A DNA stretch of 57,450 nucleotides from Chitinophagia bacterium (GCA_009928005.1 RFVO01000005.1:1-57450), one strand, 5' to 3'. Shown: positions 1 to 9,184, numbered from the stretch's first letter. The notes: a model not told the origin generated them from the sequence alone. Program-made: numbers and translations.

Positions 1-604
1 TCCATCCAATGACTGCAGGATAAAAAACAGTTCGCATATTTGCCGACATGTCTTTCCCATTCAAACCCGGGTTACCTTCACTACCCTGCCCTCCAGGATG
101 CAATGATTCAGTAAGCCTTGGTAAAATCCAAAGTGTAGGAAATAACATAAAGAAAGAGAATATATTATAGACAGCAGAAAGTCTAGCTCTTTTCTCTGTA
201 TCAATTAAACTTCCTCTTAAAACAAAATAGGCAAAATAAATAAGCAGAGCAATGGCTGCACCATTTTGTTTTGGATCGCCGACCCATGGACTGCCCCATT
301 GATAGTTAGCCCAAAAAGCTCCTGTAATAATTCCTAAAAATCCAAACAATAAACCAACAGATGCATAAGTCATTGAATAAACATCATATACCGGACTCGC
401 ATTTCGCAAATATTTAATTGCATAAACAAGGGATACAAATAATAGTATCATCATTCCAAACCACATGGGTACATGAAAAAAGAAATTTCGAATAGATTCT
501 TGTAGTCGGTCGTCAAGCTTGGGTACTTTTACTAAAAAGCCATAAGTACAAGTATACACCAAAAGGATAATAGATAGGATTTTCCACCAACGCGCTCTCA
601 ACAT
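1..604 (-). CDS. ccsA: Cytochrome c biogenesis protein CcsA/CcmC-like, C-terminus cut by window edge
   Basis: This is the first ~201 residues of a multi-pass inner-membrane protein of the CcsA/CcmC heme-handling family, which delivers heme for c-type cytochrome maturation. The start is the ATG at 604 (MLRARWWKIL); the reading frame runs off the left edge. Visible hallmarks are a hydrophobic N-terminus, a His in FFFHVPMWFG, a tryptophan-rich loop WGSPWVGDPKQNGAA that corresponds to the heme-binding WWD region, and a second His in TESLHPGG. The WWD loop is more degenerate than in proteobacterial CcmC (WGTWWVWD); I recall this form from Bacteroidota homologues. It is divergently oriented from queA. 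CcsA versus CcmC naming is uncertain; membership of the superfamily is not. Confidence 0.8.
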   Translation of the reverse strand, partial: MLRARWWKILSIILLVYTCTYGFLVKVPKLDDRLQESIRNFFFHVPMWFGMMILLFVSLVYAIKYLRNASPVYDVYSMTYASVGLLFGFLGIITGAFWANYQWGSPWVGDPKQNGAAIALLIYFAYFVLRGSLIDTEKRARLSAVYNIFSFFMLFPTLWILPRLTESLHPGGQGSEGNPGLNGKDMSANMRTVFYPAVIGW

Positions 605-727
605 GGTTTAATTTATTTTAAATCAATAAATCCAAAAACTAACAATTGTTTGCAAATTTACGACATTGCATTCAAATACCCAATTTTTGGTATGAATCTT
701 AGGTTAACAAATTTACTGCTTATGTTG

Positions 728-735
728 TACATTTG
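728..735 (+). promoter_or_regulatory. -7 box (TACATTTG) for queA
   Basis: The octamer matches the Bacteroidota -7 consensus TAnnTTTG exactly. I found no clear -33 TTG at the usual spacing. It would give queA a leader of about 85 nt. Confidence 0.45.
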
Positions 736-797
736 CCTCCATAATTTTCATGCCGTAACATGAAGCGAACTGCCCCGTAAGGCTGTAGTAAACTTAA

Positions 798-824
798 TGT
801 GGCTATCACCAAAAAATAGACACA
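798..824 (+). promoter_or_regulatory. Hairpin abutting the queA start codon
   Basis: TGTGGCTAT at 798-806 can pair with ATAGACACA at 816-824 over nine base pairs with a single G-A mismatch, closing an A-rich loop that ends one base before the ATG at 826. It could occlude the initiation region. The tail AAAAAATAG pairing with CTAT faintly recalls a preQ1-type pseudoknot, but the match to any known class is not convincing. Confidence 0.4.
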
Positions 825-825
825 A

Positions 826-1875
826 ATGAAACTTTCTCAATTTAGGTACGATTTACCTTTAAATCTCATTGCACAATATCCTACTAAAAGAAGAGAGGAT
901 AGTAGACTGATGGTTGTTAACCGTCAAAATGGCCATATGGAAAATCGTCATTTCTCTGATTTATTAGAGTATTATGATGATAAAGATGTTTTTGTAGTAA
1001 ATAATACCAAAGTATTTCCAGCAAGAATGTATGGCCGTAAAGAAAAAACAGGCGCCAAAATTGAAGTATTCTTGTTAAGAGAATTAAATAAGCCTAACCG
1101 TTTATGGGATGTGATCGTTGATCCCGCAAGAAAAATTCGTGTTGGTAACAAATTGTATTTTGGAGAAAACGAAGAACTAGTAGCAGAAGTTATTGACAAT
1201 ACAACAAGTCGTGGACGTACCATTCGTTTTTTATGGGAAGGCGATGATGAAGGCTTTAGAAAAATGTTAGAATTTTTAGGAGAAACACCATTACCTAAAT
1301 ATATTAAGCGCAAACCAGACGAAGAAGATAAAGAAAGATACCAAACCGTTTATGCAAAGCATGAAGGCGCGGTGGCTGCTCCTACTGCTGGTTTACACTT
1401 TAGTAAAGAGTTAATTAAAAAAAGTGAAATTATTGGTATTCGTTTTGCTGAAGTAACCTTGCATACGGGTTTGAGCACTTTTAGACCTATTGAAGTTGAA
1501 GATTTAAGCAAACATAAAATGGATGCAGAATACTTTAAAATTGATGAAGATGCTTGTCGCATTATTAATACTGCCAAAGAAAATGGCCGTCGTGTATGTT
1601 CTATTGGAACTACTGCCATGCGCGCTATGGAAAGTAGCGTAACCGCTCAACGATTATTAAAACCAGCTGAAGGATGGACGAACCATTTCATCCACCCTCC
1701 TTATAATTTCAATATAGCAGATAGTTTAGTAACCAACTTCCATTTACCTAAAACGAGCTTGTTAATTATGTCTTGCGCTTTTGCTGGATATGAATTAGCG
1801 ATGGAAGCATATAAAAAAGCAATTAAAGATAAATATCGTTTCTTCTCTTATGGCGATGCGTTATTATTTATCTAA
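826..1875 (+). CDS. queA: tRNA preQ1(34) S-adenosylmethionine ribosyltransferase-isomerase
   Basis: QueA transfers the ribosyl group of S-adenosylmethionine to preQ1 at position 34 of tRNA, forming epoxyqueuosine, in the cytoplasm. The 349-residue length is normal. Family hallmarks are [12 protein letters not shown] at the N-terminus, [15 protein letters not shown] near residue 70, [11 protein letters not shown] near 185 and [19 protein letters not shown] near 305. The ATG at 826 is the only start that fits the conserved N-terminus. Tgt, which inserts preQ1, is encoded at 43.8-45 kb, so two steps of the pathway are in the window but not in one operon. The gene has a long leader for this genome, with two tiny reading frames and a hairpin. 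Its stop codon lies in a second inverted repeat. Confidence 0.96.
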   Translation: MKLSQFRYDLPLNLIAQYPTKRREDSRLMVVNRQNGHMENRHFSDLLEYYDDKDVFVVNNTKVFPARMYGRKEKTGAKIEVFLLRELNKPNRLWDVIVDPARKIRVGNKLYFGENEELVAEVIDNTTSRGRTIRFLWEGDDEGFRKMLEFLGETPLPKYIKRKPDEEDKERYQTVYAKHEGAVAAPTAGLHFSKELIKKSEIIGIRFAEVTLHTGLSTFRPIEVEDLSKHKMDAEYFKIDEDACRIINTAKENGRRVCSIGTTAMRAMESSVTAQRLLKPAEGWTNHFIHPPYNFNIADSLVTNFHLPKTSLLIMSCAFAGYELAMEAYKKAIKDKYRFFSYGDALLFI

Positions 1876-1901
1876 ATTTTATAAAATATAAATTTAGATA
1901 A
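1868..1901 (+). repeat. Inverted repeat over the queA stop codon
   Basis: Twelve-base perfect arms (TTATCTAAATTT at 1868-1879 and AAATTTAGATAA at 1890-1901) enclose a 10-nt loop; the queA TAA is inside the left arm. The left half recurs as a direct repeat at 1930-1953. Confidence 0.7.
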
Positions 1902-1953
1902 ATAATACTCTGATGATTTATTCACTATCTATCTAAATTTTATAAAATATAAA
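1869..1953 (+). repeat. 24-bp direct repeat, copies at 1869-1892 and 1930-1953
   Basis: Two identical 24-base AT-rich copies lie 61 bp apart. The first covers the end of queA and the second runs directly into the terminator, so the 3' end of the gene plus its flank appears to have been partly duplicated. Confidence 0.75.
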
Positions 1954-1954
1954 A

Positions 1955-1985
1955 AAGCCCCACGATTCTCGAAGGGGCTTTTTTT
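1955..1985 (+). terminator. Rho-independent terminator after queA
   Basis: AAGCCCC pairs with GGGGCTT around an inner CGA-TTC-TCG stem, followed by seven T on the plus strand and preceded by six A. It can serve both queA and the convergent aspartate kinase gene. Confidence 0.85.
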
Positions 1986-2092
1986 GTAGCCTATATTAAT
2001 TCAAAAAGAAGCTTAATGTAATTGGATTACGATGCGCGAACTTCTGTGCATAGCGTTAAGAGAATGAATTAAATTCATCTTTAAATAGAACA

Positions 2093-3412
2093 CTACAAAT
2101 TAAACAAGCCCTTATTAATTAACTGCAAGGTCTTTACTTTATGCTCGCTTGGAATAAGCAATGAAATATTATGAGGACTGCCTCCATAACTTACCATAGT
2201 CACGGGTACTTCATTAATGGATTGAAATAATTTATTAAGCACCGCATCGGTTTTTGCAATTTCATTACCGACAATAGATACAATAGTTTGATTTTTCTCC
2301 ACTTCTACTAAAGCAATATTATTGAGCTCAGCTATGATTTCATTCAAATGCGCATCGCTATCAATTGTTACTGATACAGCTACTTCAGAAGTTGTAATCA
2401 TATCAATGGGTGTTTTATATTTTTCAAACACTTCAAATATTTTTCTTAAAAAACCGTATGCTAGAAGCATTCGACTACTCTTAATTTTTATGGCAATTAT
2501 ATTATCTTTAGCAGCCACTGCTTTCACTCCTACACTACCCGCATCCTTTTTAATAACAGTTCCCACTGCTGAAGGCTGCATGGTATTTAATAATTTAACA
2601 GGAATATTTTCTTGTTGTGCTGGCCAAATACAGGTAGGATGTAAAATTTTAGCTCCGAAATAAGCTAGCTCAGCTGCTTCGTCAAAACTCAATTGCTCAA
2701 TAGCTACTGTTTTATCTACTACTCTTGGGTCGTTGTTATGCATGCCATCAATGTCGGTCCAAATTTCACAAACACTAGCCTTCACTGCAGCAGCAATTAA
2801 AGAAGCGGTGTAATCGCTACCTCCTCTTTTTAAATTATCTACCTCTGCTCTACTATTTCTACAAATGTAACCTTGTGTAATAAATAATTTTTTACTAGTA
2901 TGCTGTGCTAATACTACATTAATTTTTTCTTGAATAGCTGCTAAATCGGGTTCATCGTTGGCATCTAATTGCATGAATTCTAAAGCCGGAAGTAAAGCGT
3001 GGTCAATTTTTTCTTGATCTAAATACAAAGAAAATAATTTAGTACTCATTAGTTCTCCTTGTGCTAATATGTCTTTATTGAGTGCATCGCTCAATGAAAT
3101 TTTTTGCGTAATTTTTAAAAACTCAAAATGTTCTGTAATCATTTCATTGGCCTTCGCTCTAATACTTTCTTCTTTTAATAAATCAATAATGAAAGCACGA
3201 TACTGTTTTTCTAAAGCATCAATTTTTTCAGCTGCTATTTGTTTATTAGGAGACGCTAAGGCATTGCTAATTTCAACTAAAGCATTAGTAGTGCCACTTA
3301 ATGCACTCAAAACAACCAATGTAGGCTCTGAATTGCGTGTAATTAATTGAGATACTTGGTGCATCCTTTCCGGCTTACCCACACTCGTACCACCAAATTT
3401 CATTATAACCAT
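2093..3412 (-). CDS. lysC: Aspartate kinase, monofunctional
   Basis: This enzyme phosphorylates aspartate, the first step toward lysine, threonine and methionine. The 439-residue protein has the kinase N-terminus MKFGGTSVGKPERM, the substrate/ATP motifs KRGGSDYTASL near residue 200 and TDIDGMHNNDPRVV near 220. Two C-terminal ACT-type regions from about residue 300 probably carry allosteric feedback. There is no fused homoserine dehydrogenase domain, unlike ThrA, and the length is right for a stand-alone kinase. The start at 3412 gives MVIMKFGG; the ATG at 3403 (MKFGG) is equally possible. Methionine genes metX and metZ lie 9-12 kb away. Which isoform it is cannot be told from sequence, so the symbol is approximate. 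Confidence 0.9.
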   Translation of the reverse strand: MVIMKFGGTSVGKPERMHQVSQLITRNSEPTLVVLSALSGTTNALVEISNALASPNKQIAAEKIDALEKQYRAFIIDLLKEESIRAKANEMITEHFEFLKITQKISLSDALNKDILAQGELMSTKLFSLYLDQEKIDHALLPALEFMQLDANDEPDLAAIQEKINVVLAQHTSKKLFITQGYICRNSRAEVDNLKRGGSDYTASLIAAAVKASVCEIWTDIDGMHNNDPRVVDKTVAIEQLSFDEAAELAYFGAKILHPTCIWPAQQENIPVKLLNTMQPSAVGTVIKKDAGSVGVKAVAAKDNIIAIKIKSSRMLLAYGFLRKIFEVFEKYKTPIDMITTSEVAVSVTIDSDAHLNEIIAELNNIALVEVEKNQTIVSIVGNEIAKTDAVLNKLFQSINEVPVTMVSYGGSPHNISLLIPSEHKVKTLQLINKGLFNL

Positions 3413-3516
3413 AAATCAATTTTTAGAATGGCAAAGGTAAATTAGGCCGCTGAAAAATGTTCAATTATTCAACAGTAATTTGAAACTGTTTTGCAAACAA
3501 ATGTTAGTGCAATAAA

Positions 3517-3933
3517 TTAGAATGGTAAATCATCTACCGGTGCATCATCATGTGAAGGTGCGCTTGCTGGAGTATATGTTCCGCCTGCACTTTGATCTGG
3601 TGATGTAGTTCCACTAGGTTTAGCACCTAATAATTGAACTGATACAATTCTTAAAGTTAAAGATGCCCCGTTTCTACCATCAGTAGTGGTGTAAGATCTT
3701 ACATCTGGAGTTCCTTCAACATATACTTGTGTGCCTTTTTTTAAATAAGGCGCCACTGCGGTTCTATCTGTCCAATAAGAACAATCTACCCAAGTGGTTC
3801 TGTCTTTTTGATTGCCTTGTGCATCCTTAAAGCGCTCTGTATGCGCTACATTAAAATTAATAACTGATTTGCCATTAACATTGTTAACTACTGCGTCTTT
3901 ACCTAAATTTCCGATTACTTGTAACTTTATCAT
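3517..3933 (-). CDS. ssb: Single-stranded DNA-binding protein
   Basis: SSB coats single-stranded DNA in replication, recombination and repair. The 138-residue protein has an OB-fold N-terminal domain (MIKLQVIGNLGKDAVV, then TTWVDCSYW near residue 45 and VYVEGTPDVRSY near 72). A low-complexity Gly/Ser/Pro/Thr linker follows, and the acidic C-terminal tip DDLPF is the usual docking site for partner proteins. The start at 3933 matches the conserved N-terminus. It stands between the aspartate kinase gene (same strand) and mnmA (divergent). Confidence 0.97.
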   Translation of the reverse strand: MIKLQVIGNLGKDAVVNNVNGKSVINFNVAHTERFKDAQGNQKDRTTWVDCSYWTDRTAVAPYLKKGTQVYVEGTPDVRSYTTTDGRNGASLTLRIVSVQLLGAKPSGTTSPDQSAGGTYTPASAPSHDDAPVDDLPF

Positions 3934-4042
3934 TTTCTATTTTTTTTGTCGTTTTATGAAAGTGAAGATAGTATTTTTTAGATTTTTGAACTGAAAACCC
4001 TAACCCATTTTATGAACATTCTGCGATTTAACAAAGATGAAT

Positions 4043-4050
4043 TACTTTTG
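4043..4050 (+). promoter_or_regulatory. -7 box (TACTTTTG) for mnmA
   Basis: A perfect TAnnTTTG box lies 31 nt before the ATG at 4082. It falls inside a possible upstream extension of the reading frame from 4037, which argues that translation begins at 4082 rather than 4037. Confidence 0.55.
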
Positions 4051-4081
4051 TGCTAAGCCAACTTTTAACTGGCCAAACACT

Positions 4082-5203
4082 ATGAGTAAGAAAGGAAAGG
4101 TTTTAGTCGCAATGAGCGGCGGTATTGACAGTACTGTAGCAGCCTTAATGCTACACAACGAAGGTTACGAAGTAATAGGCATAACAATGAAGACCTGGGA
4201 CTATGCCACTAGCAATGCCAATGGAAAAGAAACAGGTTGTTGCAATATCGACTCCTTTAACGATGCACGTTTAGCTGCCGTTAATAATGGATTTCCCCAT
4301 TTCATTTTAGACATTAGAGAAGAGTTTGGCGATTTTGTCATTGAGAACTTTGTAGAAGAATACTTAGCGGGTCGGACACCGAACCCTTGTGTGATGTGCA
4401 ATACACATATTAAATGGAGGGCCTTATTAAAAAGAGCCGATGCATTAGGTTGTGATTTTATAGCAACAGGACATTATGCAAAAGTGCGTCAACATACCAA
4501 TGGACGTTATGTAATTTCAAAAGGATTAGATAGCACCAAGGACCAGAGTTATGTTTTATGGGGTGTTGACCAAGATTTATTAAGCAGAACTATTTTGCCA
4601 TTAGGCAGTATGCATAAAAAAGATATTAAACAAATGGCTATTGATTTTGGATATCCTGAACTTGCCAAAAAAAGCGAGAGCTATGAAATTTGTTTTGTTC
4701 CTGATAATGATTATCGTGGATTTTTAAAAAGACGTGTACCTGGTTTAGAAGAAAAAGTAAATGGAGGTTGGTTTGTAGATGCTAAAGGAAAGAGATTAGG
4801 TAAACATAAGGGCTACCCTTTTTATACGATTGGTCAAAGAAAAGGTTTAGAGATTGCATTTGGCAAACCTATCTATGTGACTTCTATTGATCCGGTAAAT
4901 AATGTAGTTGTATTGGGTGAAGAAAATGAATTAGACCAAAACGACATGCTCGTTGCAAGATTGAATTGGATTAAATATGATTCTATACAAGCGCCAATGG
5001 ATTTAATGGCTAAAATTCGATATAAAGATGAAGGTGCACTTTGTACTTTATCTAATACCGATTCAGGAGTGCAAGCAAGATTTTATGAAAATGTAAAGAG
5101 TATTGCTCCTGGGCAAAGTGCTGTATTTTATGAAGGAGACGATGTAGTGGCTGGTGGTATTATTCAAAGTGGTCAATTATTCCCAAGCCTTTCTAAATCT
5201 TAA
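4082..5203 (+). CDS. mnmA: tRNA-specific 2-thiouridylase
   Basis: MnmA adenylates and thiolates U34 of tRNAs for Lys, Glu and Gln in the cytoplasm. From the chosen ATG the protein has 373 residues, normal for the family. The PP-loop ATPase motif AMSGGIDSTVAAL is at residues 10-22. The two catalytic cysteines are seen in PNPCVMCNTHIKW and in SYEICFVPDN, with KDQSYVLWG between them. The frame is open upstream to 4037, but that extension overlaps a promoter box and is not family-like. It converges on the RsmB-type gene with only six bases between stop codons, so the two share a 3' boundary. Confidence 0.95.
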   Translation: MSKKGKVLVAMSGGIDSTVAALMLHNEGYEVIGITMKTWDYATSNANGKETGCCNIDSFNDARLAAVNNGFPHFILDIREEFGDFVIENFVEEYLAGRTPNPCVMCNTHIKWRALLKRADALGCDFIATGHYAKVRQHTNGRYVISKGLDSTKDQSYVLWGVDQDLLSRTILPLGSMHKKDIKQMAIDFGYPELAKKSESYEICFVPDNDYRGFLKRRVPGLEEKVNGGWFVDAKGKRLGKHKGYPFYTIGQRKGLEIAFGKPIYVTSIDPVNNVVVLGEENELDQNDMLVARLNWIKYDSIQAPMDLMAKIRYKDEGALCTLSNTDSGVQARFYENVKSIAPGQSAVFYEGDDVVAGGIIQSGQLFPSLSKS

Positions 5204-5209
5204 TATTTT

Positions 5210-6220
5210 TTAATCGGAAATTTTTTGAAGAAGTGCACCAAATAGTGTGTCGGCATGCATTTCATAGCCTATAAAATATTGCTGTGCAATTAATTTAAAT
5301 TTACCTGTAGCAATTAACTTTTCTATTTGGTCTTCATTTTCACTTTTATATACTGAGCATGTTGCTGCCAATAAATAGCCTCCTATTTTTATGGCGGGCA
5401 TTAAATGTTGCAAAATATTTTCTTGCAACTGAGTCATTGAATTTAGTTTTGTTGCTGTATAACTTATTAAATTTTCTGGGGTTCTACCCCAAGTACCCGA
5501 ACCTGAACAAGGAAGATCGGCAAAAATAAAATCGAATTTTTTTTTAATCGCAAAAGGCAAAGTGATATCTACTACTTGTAAAGAGGCAGGTTGAATGCCA
5601 GCTTCTTTCAAACGCCTCTGACAATTAAATAAAATATTCTCCCTACTATCAGATACATGCAATTGCGCAGATGGAATAGTATCTTTTATTAAAATTGATT
5701 TTCCTCCACTTGCCGCACAAGGATCCCAGACCACTAAGGGCTTTTCCGTTGAAGGAATTAATTTCAATAAAGAATCTAACGCTTGAGAATTAATATCTTG
5801 TATGACTGCTTCTTTATTCAGTAAAATAATATTTTGAAGCGAACTTGTATTAGGTAATGCGAAAGCCATTTCTCCAATGGACTCAAAAAATAAACCCGCT
5901 TTTTCTAAACTCGCTTTTACTAACTCTTTTTTACCAGGCCTTGCACGAATAAATAATAAAGGTTGTTGTAAATGAGAGGCCTTAAACTTTGTAATATCAA
6001 TGGCAGAGGAAATAAAATTTTGCAATGGGAAAGCATCACTTAATTTTCTAAAATATTCGTAGCAAATAGCGCTAATGCTTTTACGATCTTTACTACCATG
6101 TTTTTTATTAGCAGCGAAATATGTTTTTAAATACAAAGCAAAAGGCGTGGGCCCCTCATATTCTCTAACTAATTTATCAGCAACGTTCTGATGTGAGTTA
6201 TGGTATTTATCTAATGTCAT
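5210..6220 (-). CDS. RsmB/NOP-family RNA (cytosine-C5) methyltransferase
   Basis: This is an S-adenosylmethionine-dependent m5C methyltransferase of the RsmB/NOL1/NOP2/Sun family, probably acting on 16S rRNA. Motif I is DPCAASGGKSILIK near residue 165, motif IV is FADLPCSGSGTWGRTPE near 234 and motif VI is AATCSVYKSENEDQIEKL near 290. The two cysteines (PC and TCS) needed for release and catalysis are present. At 336 residues it is shorter than E. coli RsmB (about 429), so the N-terminal NusB-like domain is reduced or missing. For that reason I do not assign the symbol. It converges tightly on mnmA. Confidence 0.87.
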   Translation of the reverse strand: MTLDKYHNSHQNVADKLVREYEGPTPFALYLKTYFAANKKHGSKDRKSISAICYEYFRKLSDAFPLQNFISSAIDITKFKASHLQQPLLFIRARPGKKELVKASLEKAGLFFESIGEMAFALPNTSSLQNIILLNKEAVIQDINSQALDSLLKLIPSTEKPLVVWDPCAASGGKSILIKDTIPSAQLHVSDSRENILFNCQRRLKEAGIQPASLQVVDITLPFAIKKKFDFIFADLPCSGSGTWGRTPENLISYTATKLNSMTQLQENILQHLMPAIKIGGYLLAATCSVYKSENEDQIEKLIATGKFKLIAQQYFIGYEMHADTLFGALLQKISD

Positions 6221-6319
6221 TATCTTTATAGAAGACTTTTTTTGAGTGCTGCAAATATCCGTTTAAATGTGCTAAATCTTCCCTTAAATGAACAAAGGAA
6301 GCTGGCAGAAAGTATAGAT

Positions 6320-6341
6320 AGTATATTATATACAATATACT
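6320..6341. repeat. Palindrome upstream of rpsT
   Basis: AGTATATT (6320-6327) and AATATACT (6334-6341) form a perfect 8-bp inverted repeat with a 6-nt spacer in the region between the divergent RsmB-type gene and rpsT. It could be an operator or simply AT-rich structure. Confidence 0.4.
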
Positions 6342-6410
6342 GATAATCAATATATTATGTATAATTCTCCTTTTTTTCGATTTTAATTTTAATTATTTGC
6401 TTAAGAACCT

Positions 6411-6418
6411 TACCTTTG
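6411..6418 (+). promoter_or_regulatory. -7 box (TACCTTTG) for rpsT
   Basis: A perfect TAnnTTTG box lies 23 nt before the rpsT start codon. A TTTG at 6396-6399 is too close to serve as the -33 element, and no other is seen. Confidence 0.55.
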
Positions 6419-6441
6419 CCCTCCTGAAAATTAAATAGTAC

Positions 6442-6702
6442 ATGGCAAATCATTCGGCTACCAAAAAAGATATTAGACAAGCAACTAAACGTCGCGATAA
6501 AAACCGTTATTATGGTAAAACTACCCGTAACGCTATTCGTGAATTAAAAGTCGTAGACGATCAAAAAGTATATAACGAGAAGTTACCTAATATCATTTCT
6601 CAAATTGATAAATTAGCTAAGCGTGGTATTATCCACAAAAATAAAGCGGCTAATTTAAAAAGCAAATTAGCTAAGCATACTGCTACAAAAGCAAATGCCT
6701 AA
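6442..6702 (+). CDS. rpsT: 30S ribosomal protein S20
   Basis: S20 is a small, basic 16S rRNA-binding protein of the 30S subunit. The 86-residue product has the diagnostic N-terminus MANHSATKKDIRQATKRRDKN, NKAANLKSKLAKH near the C-terminus and a very high Lys/Arg content, as expected for the three-helix bundle. It is monocistronic: it has its own -7 box and a strong terminator at 6750-6784 separates it from guaA. Confidence 0.97.
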   Translation: MANHSATKKDIRQATKRRDKNRYYGKTTRNAIRELKVVDDQKVYNEKLPNIISQIDKLAKRGIIHKNKAANLKSKLAKHTATKANA

Positions 6703-6749
6703 TTTCAAAATCCTTTGTAATATAACTAAGTTATAAAGCTATTATACCC

Positions 6750-6784
6750 ATCCCGCTCCGAGCATTCGGAGCGGGATTTTTTTT
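6750..6784 (+). terminator. Rho-independent terminator after rpsT
   Basis: A 12-bp perfect stem (arms 6750-6761 and 6766-6777, core CCCGCTCCGA / TCGGAGCGGG, loop GCAT) is followed by eight T. Twenty-six central bases recur with one loop difference at 29.77 kb on the minus strand. Confidence 0.93.
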
Positions 6785-6799
6785 ATGTATCTTCGCCTC

Positions 6800-8335
6800 A
6801 TGACTGAAAAAATACTCATTCTAGACTTCGGAAGCCAGTATACACAGCTAATAGCACGAGCTGTAAGAGAAGCAAATGTATATTGTGAGATCAAACCCTT
6901 TAATACTTCAATTGAATTTGATAAAACGCTTAAAGGTGTCATTTTAAGTGGCTCTCCTGCCAGTGTTAACGAAGCTGAAGCACCCAATGTTGATATAGAA
7001 GCCATCCTTTCCAAACTTCCGATATTAACCGTTTGTTATGGAGCTCAATTAAGTGCAAAAAACTTTGGTGGCAAGGTGGAAAAATCAAATAAAAGAGAAT
7101 ACGGACGCGCACAATTACGCATCCAAAAACAGGATATTATATTTAAAGACATTGCCAATAACAGTCAAGTATGGATGAGCCACAGCGATTCTATTACCAA
7201 ACTTCCAGCAAATTTTGAACTATTAGCCGATACAGATAGTATTCCAGTAGCTGCCTTTAGAAAAAAACAAGATAATGGCCATAGCCTACACGGATTCCAA
7301 TTTCACCCAGAAGTTTACCACTCTACTGAGGGAAAGAAGATGATTGAAAACTTTTTAGTAGGTATATGTGGCTGTCAGCAGAATTGGACCCCTTCTTCCT
7401 TTGTCCAAGAAACAGTTGATAAACTAAAGGATCAGATTGGGGATAGTCATGTTATTATGGCCTTAAGCGGAGGGGTAGATAGTACAGTAGCTGCTACTCT
7501 TATTCATAGAGCCATTGGGAACAGATTACATGGCATTTTTGTTGACAATGGCGTACTGCGTAAAAATGAATTTCAAGACGTTTTAAATATATATAAAACA
7601 CTAGGTTTAAATGTAACAGGAATAGATGCCAAAGATATGTTCTACGATGCCCTTGCAGGGAAGTCTGAGCCTGAAGAGAAGCGAAAAATTATTGGAAAAT
7701 TATTTATAGATGTATTTCAAGTAGAGGCATCTAAAGTATTGGAAGCTAAATTTTTAGGTCAAGGAACAATTTATCCTGATGTAATTGAGAGTGTAAGTGT
7801 ACATGGGCCATCTCAAACAATCAAATCTCATCACAATGTGGGCGGTTTACCCGACACAATGCACCTTCAATTGGTTGAACCACTTAGATATTTATTCAAA
7901 GATGAGGTAAGAAAAGTAGGCCTAGAATTAGGCATACCTGCTAACTTAATAAATAGACACCCCTTTCCAGGACCAGGACTTGCCATTCGTATATTGGGTG
8001 ATATCACTAAAGAAAAAGTGGCTCTCTTACAAGCCGCAGATCATATATATATGAATGCCTTAAAAAAGTTTGACTTATATTCTAAAGTATGGCAGGCAGG
8101 TACCATTTTATTACCTGTAAAAAGCGTAGGTGTAATGGGAGACGAAAGAACCTATGAATTTACAGTAGCTTTAAGAGCTGTAACCTCTGTTGATGGTATG
8201 ACCGCAGACTGGGCTCACCTTCCTTATGAGTTTTTAGCCCATGTAAGCAACTCCATTATTAACGAAGTAAGGGGTATAAATAGAGTTGTTTACGATATAA
8301 GTTCTAAGCCTCCTGCTACAATTGAATGGGAATAA
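6800..8335 (+). CDS. guaA: GMP synthase (glutamine-hydrolysing)
   Basis: GuaA converts XMP to GMP with ATP and glutamine in the cytoplasm. The 511-residue protein carries the class I glutaminase domain first ([15 protein letters not shown]; nucleophile Cys in LTVCYGAQL near residue 82; His in QFHPEVYHS near 170). The ATP-pyrophosphatase P-loop follows ([14 protein letters not shown] near 222), and the conserved C-terminus ends [10 protein letters not shown] chose the ATG at 6800 ([11 protein letters not shown]); an in-frame ATG at 6785 would start inside the likely -7 element TATCTTCG (6788-6795), giving an almost leaderless message. It follows the rpsT terminator and is probably transcribed alone. 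Confidence 0.96.
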   Translation: MTEKILILDFGSQYTQLIARAVREANVYCEIKPFNTSIEFDKTLKGVILSGSPASVNEAEAPNVDIEAILSKLPILTVCYGAQLSAKNFGGKVEKSNKREYGRAQLRIQKQDIIFKDIANNSQVWMSHSDSITKLPANFELLADTDSIPVAAFRKKQDNGHSLHGFQFHPEVYHSTEGKKMIENFLVGICGCQQNWTPSSFVQETVDKLKDQIGDSHVIMALSGGVDSTVAATLIHRAIGNRLHGIFVDNGVLRKNEFQDVLNIYKTLGLNVTGIDAKDMFYDALAGKSEPEEKRKIIGKLFIDVFQVEASKVLEAKFLGQGTIYPDVIESVSVHGPSQTIKSHHNVGGLPDTMHLQLVEPLRYLFKDEVRKVGLELGIPANLINRHPFPGPGLAIRILGDITKEKVALLQAADHIYMNALKKFDLYSKVWQAGTILLPVKSVGVMGDERTYEFTVALRAVTSVDGMTADWAHLPYEFLAHVSNSIINEVRGINRVVYDISSKPPATIEWE

Positions 8336-8376
8336 TTTTTTAATATATATTAATGATTTACAATAATTTATATTAA

Positions 8377-9183
8377 CTAATTCAATTTTTTCTTCAAACT
8401 TGTTATTTGATCTTGTAAATTATTGACTACACCAGCTAATTGATCCACATTCCACATAGGCTGCGCCCCTGCTTTATGTATGATATAGACTGCTTTCCAT
8501 ATCTCCACAATATCGGTAGCATTTACTTGATATGGCTCGTATAAAGGATTGTCACTCAACAAAGTAAGCTTATCACCATTTCCTTCTTTTGACCTATCAT
8601 CGTTTGTAATTATTCGCTTATAAACGACTCCGTCAGAATTGGAAACAACGATGTAAGTATTGCTGTTTTTAACCTCTTTAAAGCTTCCTACCTTCTCGCC
8701 CACGATAACACTGCCACTTGGGGTGGGTAACATACTATCTCCAATGATTTCAAAAGCACGGTAGTCGCCGGGTGCTAACATGGGTAAAGTAAAAGTATTT
8801 AGTTCGTCTAGGAATTCAGGGTCGGCGTAGCCTGCTAAATAACCCGCTGCAGCCTTTACAGGTACGAAGGGAACAATGGGAGCTAAATTGGTGTTTTTAT
8901 CTGATTTAAGGGCACGTCTGCGCTGAAGATAACTGTTACCAGAATTTCCTTCTTCTACCCCATCCATTGACTCCATTAGGGATAAGTCTTGAAATAGGAA
9001 CTGTTCCAAATTAATGGAGAATAAAGAACAAATAGATTCCATTACTTCGAGCCTAGGTTCTGCGCGTTCTTCTTCATAGGCACCAACTAAAGAACGCTTA
9101 ATTTGAAGCTGATTGGCCATTTCTTCTTGTGTCCATTCGCGCTGCTTTCTGATGTATTTTAAATTCTTTCCTGCGTATGACAT
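8377..9183 (-). CDS. XRE-family repressor with C-terminal S24 (LexA/CI-like) domain
   Basis: This is a predicted autoregulated transcriptional repressor of 268 residues. An XRE helix-turn-helix occupies about residues 7-60 (NLKYIRKQREWTQEEMAN, then RSLVGAYEEERAEPRLEV). A linker follows, then an S24 peptidase-like domain with the serine in IIGDSMLPTPSG (near 152) and the lysine in DGVVYKRIITND (near 190). These form the Ser-Lys dyad used for self-cleavage or retained as a dimerisation fold. The last 25 residues (NLQDQITSLKKKL) look like a coiled coil. Two identical-architecture palindromes directly upstream (9185-9222) suggest self-repression. It converges on guaA. It is not canonical LexA, because the N-terminal domain is XRE type. 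The inducing signal is unknown. Confidence 0.88.
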   Translation of the reverse strand: MSYAGKNLKYIRKQREWTQEEMANQLQIKRSLVGAYEEERAEPRLEVMESICSLFSINLEQFLFQDLSLMESMDGVEEGNSGNSYLQRRRALKSDKNTNLAPIVPFVPVKAAAGYLAGYADPEFLDELNTFTLPMLAPGDYRAFEIIGDSMLPTPSGSVIVGEKVGSFKEVKNSNTYIVVSNSDGVVYKRIITNDDRSKEGNGDKLTLLSDNPLYEPYQVNATDIVEIWKAVYIIHKAGAQPMWNVDQLAGVVNNLQDQITSLKKKLN

Positions 9184-9184
9184 A

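Noticed and set aside
784..825. preQ1 riboswitch before queA
   Set aside because: The CTAT/ATAG pairing is suggestive, but P1 is too short and the conserved C-rich loop is missing, so only a generic hairpin is reported.
1350..1619. Open frames on the strand opposite queA, and similar long frames opposite aspartate kinase, GH3 and others
   Set aside because: They have no family-like residues, no start context, and lie wholly over well-supported genes.
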